The notes beneath the pieces are model-generated. The model saw only the letters and a list, made by a program, of their open reading frames with translations. It made no database searches and had not been told where the DNA came from. A stretch of 64,000 nucleotides of DNA, taken from positions 62,001 through 126,000 of the forward strand of contig CAVUWK010000008.1 of the NCBI GenBank assembly GCA_963745175.1, given 5' to 3'. Positions 61,241 through 64,000 of the stretch are shown here, piece after piece (position 1 is the stretch's first letter; every line of letters starts with the position of its first letter). This stretch comes from Bog-473 sp963745175 (GTDB lineage Bacteria > Actinomycetota > Acidimicrobiia > Acidimicrobiales > RAAP-2). The translations under genes and the position numbers were made by a program.

Positions 61241-61864
61241 CTATACCTCCAGGGCGGGCAAGCCCATCAAGTCCCGGAAGTCGGCGGTCGTGTTCACCTT
61301 GGGGAAGGGTGCATCGGGCACGGACACCCCGAGCCGGTCGCAGATGGGGTCCCAGCCATCGGCGGCCGTCCATTCGAGCAGCCGCTCACTCGGTACCCCC
61401 GCCCGCACCTGCTCGTTGTGGCGCTCGAAGGCGGCGACCATGGCGTCGTGGTCCTCGACCCGATCGTCGAAACGCTGCGCGAAGAGACGGAGCATGGCGG
61501 CCATCCAGTCGTTGCCGTCCTCGATCAGCTGGCGCATGCCGCCGAAGATGGTGTTGGTGCAACTCGTGAACCAGGCGTCGGGGTCGCGTAGCGACAGGAT
61601 CACCAGCGCGTCGGGGTTGGCCGCGGCGAGCTCCGGCCAGAAGCTGGCCCCGGGCCAGTCCACCTGGGCCGTGTAGTCCTTCATCAAGGCGCCCCAGTCA
61701 ACCGGCCGGCCGTCAACGGCATCGATCCAGACCGGCACCTCCTCGGGATGAGCGAAGACCTCGACCATGTGGTGGCAGGTGCCACCCAGGAGTTGCTCGA
61801 GGGCGACCTTCAACGAATGGGTCCCCGTACGACCGACCCCCGCACCGACGACCTTCAACATCAT
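61241..61864 (-). CDS. Sulfotransferase family protein
   Basis: From ATG 61864 (GGGGGAGGG upstream) the 207-aa product starts with VVGAGVGRTGTHSLKVALEQ, a PAPS-binding 5'-PSB-type loop of bacterial sulfotransferases (GVGRTGTHSL). A later segment LVILSLRDPDAWFTSC corresponds to the 3'-phosphate-binding region, and the WP.../NTTADFRDLM end is typical. Such enzymes transfer sulfate from PAPS to small molecules. Substrate unknown. It is divergent from the PIG-L gene. Confidence 0.82.
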   Translation of the reverse strand: MMLKVVGAGVGRTGTHSLKVALEQLLGGTCHHMVEVFAHPEEVPVWIDAVDGRPVDWGALMKDYTAQVDWPGASFWPELAAANPDALVILSLRDPDAWFTSCTNTIFGGMRQLIEDGNDWMAAMLRLFAQRFDDRVEDHDAMVAAFERHNEQVRAGVPSERLLEWTAADGWDPICDRLGVSVPDAPFPKVNTTADFRDLMGLPALEV

Positions 61865-61971
61865 GCCCTCCCCCGTTGGATGTGATCGACGGAGAACGTA
61901 TCCCGCCCCGACGGCGGCTGCATCGCCGGACACCGGCACCGTCGCCACCGGTTGGGCCTAGTCTGCCCTGC

Positions 61972-62781
61972 GTGAGCCCCACGCTCCTCCACGTCGCCCC
62001 GCACCCCGACGACGAGGCGGTGGGGTGCCCCGGCGCACTGCTCCACCTCCTCGACCGGGGCTGGACCGTCGTCAGCGTCATCACGAGCCTCGGGTTCGAG
62101 GGGCAGTGGGAACGCCGGCGGGCCGAGGCGGAGGAGGCCGCGCAGCGGGCCGGCTTCGTGCCCGTCTTCCTGGACCCGCCGCTGCACCTCGATCTCGATG
62201 CGGATCTGGCCCTGGCGGCCCGTCGCATCGCCACCGAGCTCCCGGACCTCGTCGAGGCACACGGCGCCTCCATCGTCGTCTCGCCCTCGCCGCACGACGT
62301 GCACCACGGCCACGAGACGGTCGGCCGGGGCGTGCAGCGCGCCATGGCCGCCCTGCCCCCGAACGTGCGCTGGTGGATGTGGGGCGTCTGGGGCGACCTC
62401 CCGGCTCCGAACGTCTTCTACGGCTTCGACTCGAAGGTCCTGGACCGGGCCTTGCACATTCTCGAGGCGTACCAAGGCGAGCTCGAGCGCAACGACTATC
62501 GCTCGTTCCTGTCGGGCCGGGCGTCGGCGAACGCAGTCATGGGCTCCGAGCGCGTCTTCGGCTTCGGCTCCCCCGCCGCCACGTCCCTCCCCTATGCCGA
62601 ACTCGTGACCGAGGTCCGGCTGGTCGACGGGCGGTTCATGGCATCGGAGCCGCACTCGCTCGACCAGGGACCCGAGCCCTCCGCGCTCTACGACGTCGAC
62701 CTGACGCCGTGGCTCGACTCGCCGACCGCGCACGAGCTCGTGGGGTACATCCGAGAGGTCCGTGAGGAGCCTGCGCCGTGA
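61972..62781 (+). CDS. PIG-L family deacetylase
   Basis: GTG 61972 gives a 269-aa protein with the PIG-L zinc motifs: H11-P-D-D-E15 in LLHVAPHPDDEAVGCPG and the distal His in DVHHGHETV. PIG-L/LmbE enzymes remove N-acetyl groups from sugars (e.g. in mycothiol or GPI-type pathways) or act on other amides; here the physiological substrate is unknown. The next gene starts within its stop (GTGATG). It forms an apparent operon with two phytanoyl-CoA-dioxygenase-like genes. Confidence 0.88.
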   Translation: MSPTLLHVAPHPDDEAVGCPGALLHLLDRGWTVVSVITSLGFEGQWERRRAEAEEAAQRAGFVPVFLDPPLHLDLDADLALAARRIATELPDLVEAHGASIVVSPSPHDVHHGHETVGRGVQRAMAALPPNVRWWMWGVWGDLPAPNVFYGFDSKVLDRALHILEAYQGELERNDYRSFLSGRASANAVMGSERVFGFGSPAATSLPYAELVTEVRLVDGRFMASEPHSLDQGPEPSALYDVDLTPWLDSPTAHELVGYIREVREEPAP

Positions 62782-63605
62782 TGACCCTCGCCCCGGTGAC
62801 GGAGCGGTTGATGGAGGACTTCGAGCGTGACGGCTTCGTGGTGGTGCCGGACCTCCTGAGCACCGCCGAGCTGGACCGCTTCGGCGCGGCCGTCGACGCT
62901 GGGGTGGTCCGGCGCAGCCGGCACGATGCCCGGACCCTGGCCGAGAAGTCGCTCTACGAACAGAGCTTCATTCAGTGCCAGAACCTCTGGGAGGACTGCG
63001 ACGAGGTGCGGCCGCTGACCTTCCACCCGCTGATCGCCGAGGCGGCGGCGCGCCTCCTCGGGGTCACCGCGGTGCGGCTCTGGCACGACCAGGCGCTCTA
63101 CAAGGAGGCGGGCGGCCGCGAGACCGACCCGCACCAGGACCAGCCGTACTGGCCCATCGTCGAGACGAACACGATCACCGCGTGGATCCCCTTCGACGGC
63201 TCGACGGTCGAGAGCGGCGCCATGGGCTACCTGCCCGGGAGCCACCGGCTCGGTGTGCGCGAGTTCGTCGACATCTTCACCGGCAGCGGTGACGACCCGC
63301 TGGAGCGGGTCGAGCTGGCGGGGATCGCTCCCGTGTTCGTCGAGGTGCCGCCGGGGTCCGTCGCCTTCCACCACGGCCTCACGTTCCACTTGGCCAAGCC
63401 GAACCGGACCGGTACGGTCCGCCGGGTGCACACCGCCATCTACTTCGCCGACGGGTCCACCCGGGGCGAGGGGCGGTTCCCGCATCCAGCGGTGGAGCGG
63501 GCCGGGATCGCCATGGGCGCGGTCATCGCCAGCGACGTCACGCCGATCGCCTGGCCCCGCCCCGACGGTGTCCTGCCGCATCCGCCCGCGGCACCGATCG
63601 GGTGA
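62778..63605 (+). CDS. Phytanoyl-CoA dioxygenase family protein
   Basis: The 275-aa protein has the Fe(II)/2-oxoglutarate oxygenase facial triad: His119 and Asp121 in TDPHQDQPYWP, and distal His204 in FHLAKPNRTG with a nearby Arg for 2-oxoglutarate. The GAMGYLPGSHRLG segment is typical of PhyH. It hydroxylates an unknown substrate. It starts at GTG 62778 or ATG 62781, overlapping the PIG-L stop. It is followed by a second, similar gene. Confidence 0.9.
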   Translation: MMTLAPVTERLMEDFERDGFVVVPDLLSTAELDRFGAAVDAGVVRRSRHDARTLAEKSLYEQSFIQCQNLWEDCDEVRPLTFHPLIAEAAARLLGVTAVRLWHDQALYKEAGGRETDPHQDQPYWPIVETNTITAWIPFDGSTVESGAMGYLPGSHRLGVREFVDIFTGSGDDPLERVELAGIAPVFVEVPPGSVAFHHGLTFHLAKPNRTGTVRRVHTAIYFADGSTRGEGRFPHPAVERAGIAMGAVIASDVTPIAWPRPDGVLPHPPAAPIG

Positions 63606-64000
63606 CGTCTCTGCTCACGAGCGAGCAGCGCGCGTCGTGGACCGAGCGTGGCTTCTTCCGCATTCGTCGGCTTCGCTCCTCCGTCGACGTGCGCCGCGAT
63701 GTTGGCCCGGGTGACCGAAGTCGTGCGCGACCCCGACCTGGCCGCCGCCCTCGGCGTGAAGGTGGTCCCCGAGAACAACAAGGCCGGGTTCCCCGTGCAG
63801 AACCCCGAGGACGGGGTGTCGAAGGTCTTCAAACTGCACCGCGACCCGGTCTTCGCCCGTTTCGCGGACTCGGCCGAGGTCGTGCACCCCGTCGCGGAGC
63901 TCATCGCCCCCGACATCGACGTCTTCCTGTCCCAGTTCATCTTCAAGACGGCGGGGGCCTGGGGCCAACCCTGGCACCAGGACGCCTTCTACTTCCCCTT
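63602..64000 (+). CDS. Phytanoyl-CoA dioxygenase family protein, frameshifted, cut by window edge
   Basis: GTG 63602 overlaps the stop of the preceding gene. The first residues TSLLTSEQRASWTERGFFRI match a PhyH N-terminus. An extra base near 63668 then shifts the frame, and the adjacent frame continues GFAPPSTCAAMLARVTEVVR, KVVPENNKAGFPVQ, VFKLHRDPVFARFADS and the catalytic WHQD segment to the window edge. It is a paralogue in function, though not a close copy, of the gene upstream. The 3' part lies outside. Confidence 0.8.
   Translation, partial: MTSLLTSEQRASWTERGFFRIRRLRSSVDVRRDVGPGDRSRARPRPGRRPRREGGPREQQGRVPRAEPRGRGVEGLQTAPRPGLRPFRGLGRGRAPRRGAHRPRHRRLPVPVHLQDGGGLGPTLAPGRLLLPL

Overview
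This window is high-GC DNA with the gene style of an actinomycete (Actinomycetota). Starts are often GTG or TTG, genes overlap by 4 bp (ATGA/GTGA), and there are many TetR regulators. Family content fits too: F420-type luciferase-like oxidoreductases, a MarP-type membrane protease, polyphosphate glucokinase, DUF2510 proteins, ECF sigma factors with a zinc-finger anti-sigma factor, DrrAB exporters and P450s. An uncultured or environmental lineage such as Acidimicrobiia is my best guess; that is an inference from gene content only. I see no rRNA, CRISPR array, transposase, integrase or phage gene. One tRNA gene, tRNA-Arg(ACG), lies at 50.5 kb.

Layout. 0-10 kb: a GH15 glucoamylase/trehalase-like gene cut by the left edge, a CvpA/trypsin-like membrane protease divergent from a repeat-rich lipoprotein, a zinc-ribbon membrane protein, an aldehyde dehydrogenase, two LLM oxidoreductases, a ChrA chromate transporter and an epimerase. 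10-15 kb: a DUF2510/DUF4328 protein, then a phosphate ABC operon in the unusual order pstB-pstS-pstC-pstA, preceded by Pho-box-like repeats. 15-25 kb: a beta-barrel protein, an acyl-CoA dehydrogenase/M20/SDR catabolic cluster, a PH-domain membrane pair and a TetR-P450 operon. 25-41 kb: large membrane proteins, an APC permease, several SHOCT/PLDc_N small membrane proteins, DUF2252, an M24 peptidase-TetR operon with a clear palindromic operator, an alpha-L-fucosidase and a YbhN-like flippase. 41-44 kb: a CPA1 antiporter and a complete encapsulin nanocompartment operon (encapsulated ferritin plus shell). 44-50.6 kb: a regulator-dense stretch with a quinone oxidoreductase, two TetR genes, two ECF sigma factors, an anti-sigma factor and two secreted proteins. 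50.6-64 kb: P450-polyphosphate glucokinase, two DrrAB ABC exporter modules facing each other (one beside a TetR gene, one beside a PadR gene) around an amidase and a DUF4268 nuclease-like gene, then a sulfotransferase, a PIG-L deacetylase and two phytanoyl-CoA-dioxygenase-like genes.

A striking property of the window is that at least seven otherwise conserved genes are split by a single-base indel, near 28,122; 34,143; 36,735; 45,089; 49,854; 58,224 and 63,668. In six of them protein similarity resumes cleanly in the adjacent frame, which points to residual assembly error. The seventh, a DUF302 gene, also seems to have an internal deletion and looks like a true pseudogene.

The most interesting complete system is the encapsulin/encapsulated-ferritin operon at 42.76-43.94 kb, which carries a readable cargo-loading peptide. 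Several operator palindromes can be tied to adjacent TetR genes.
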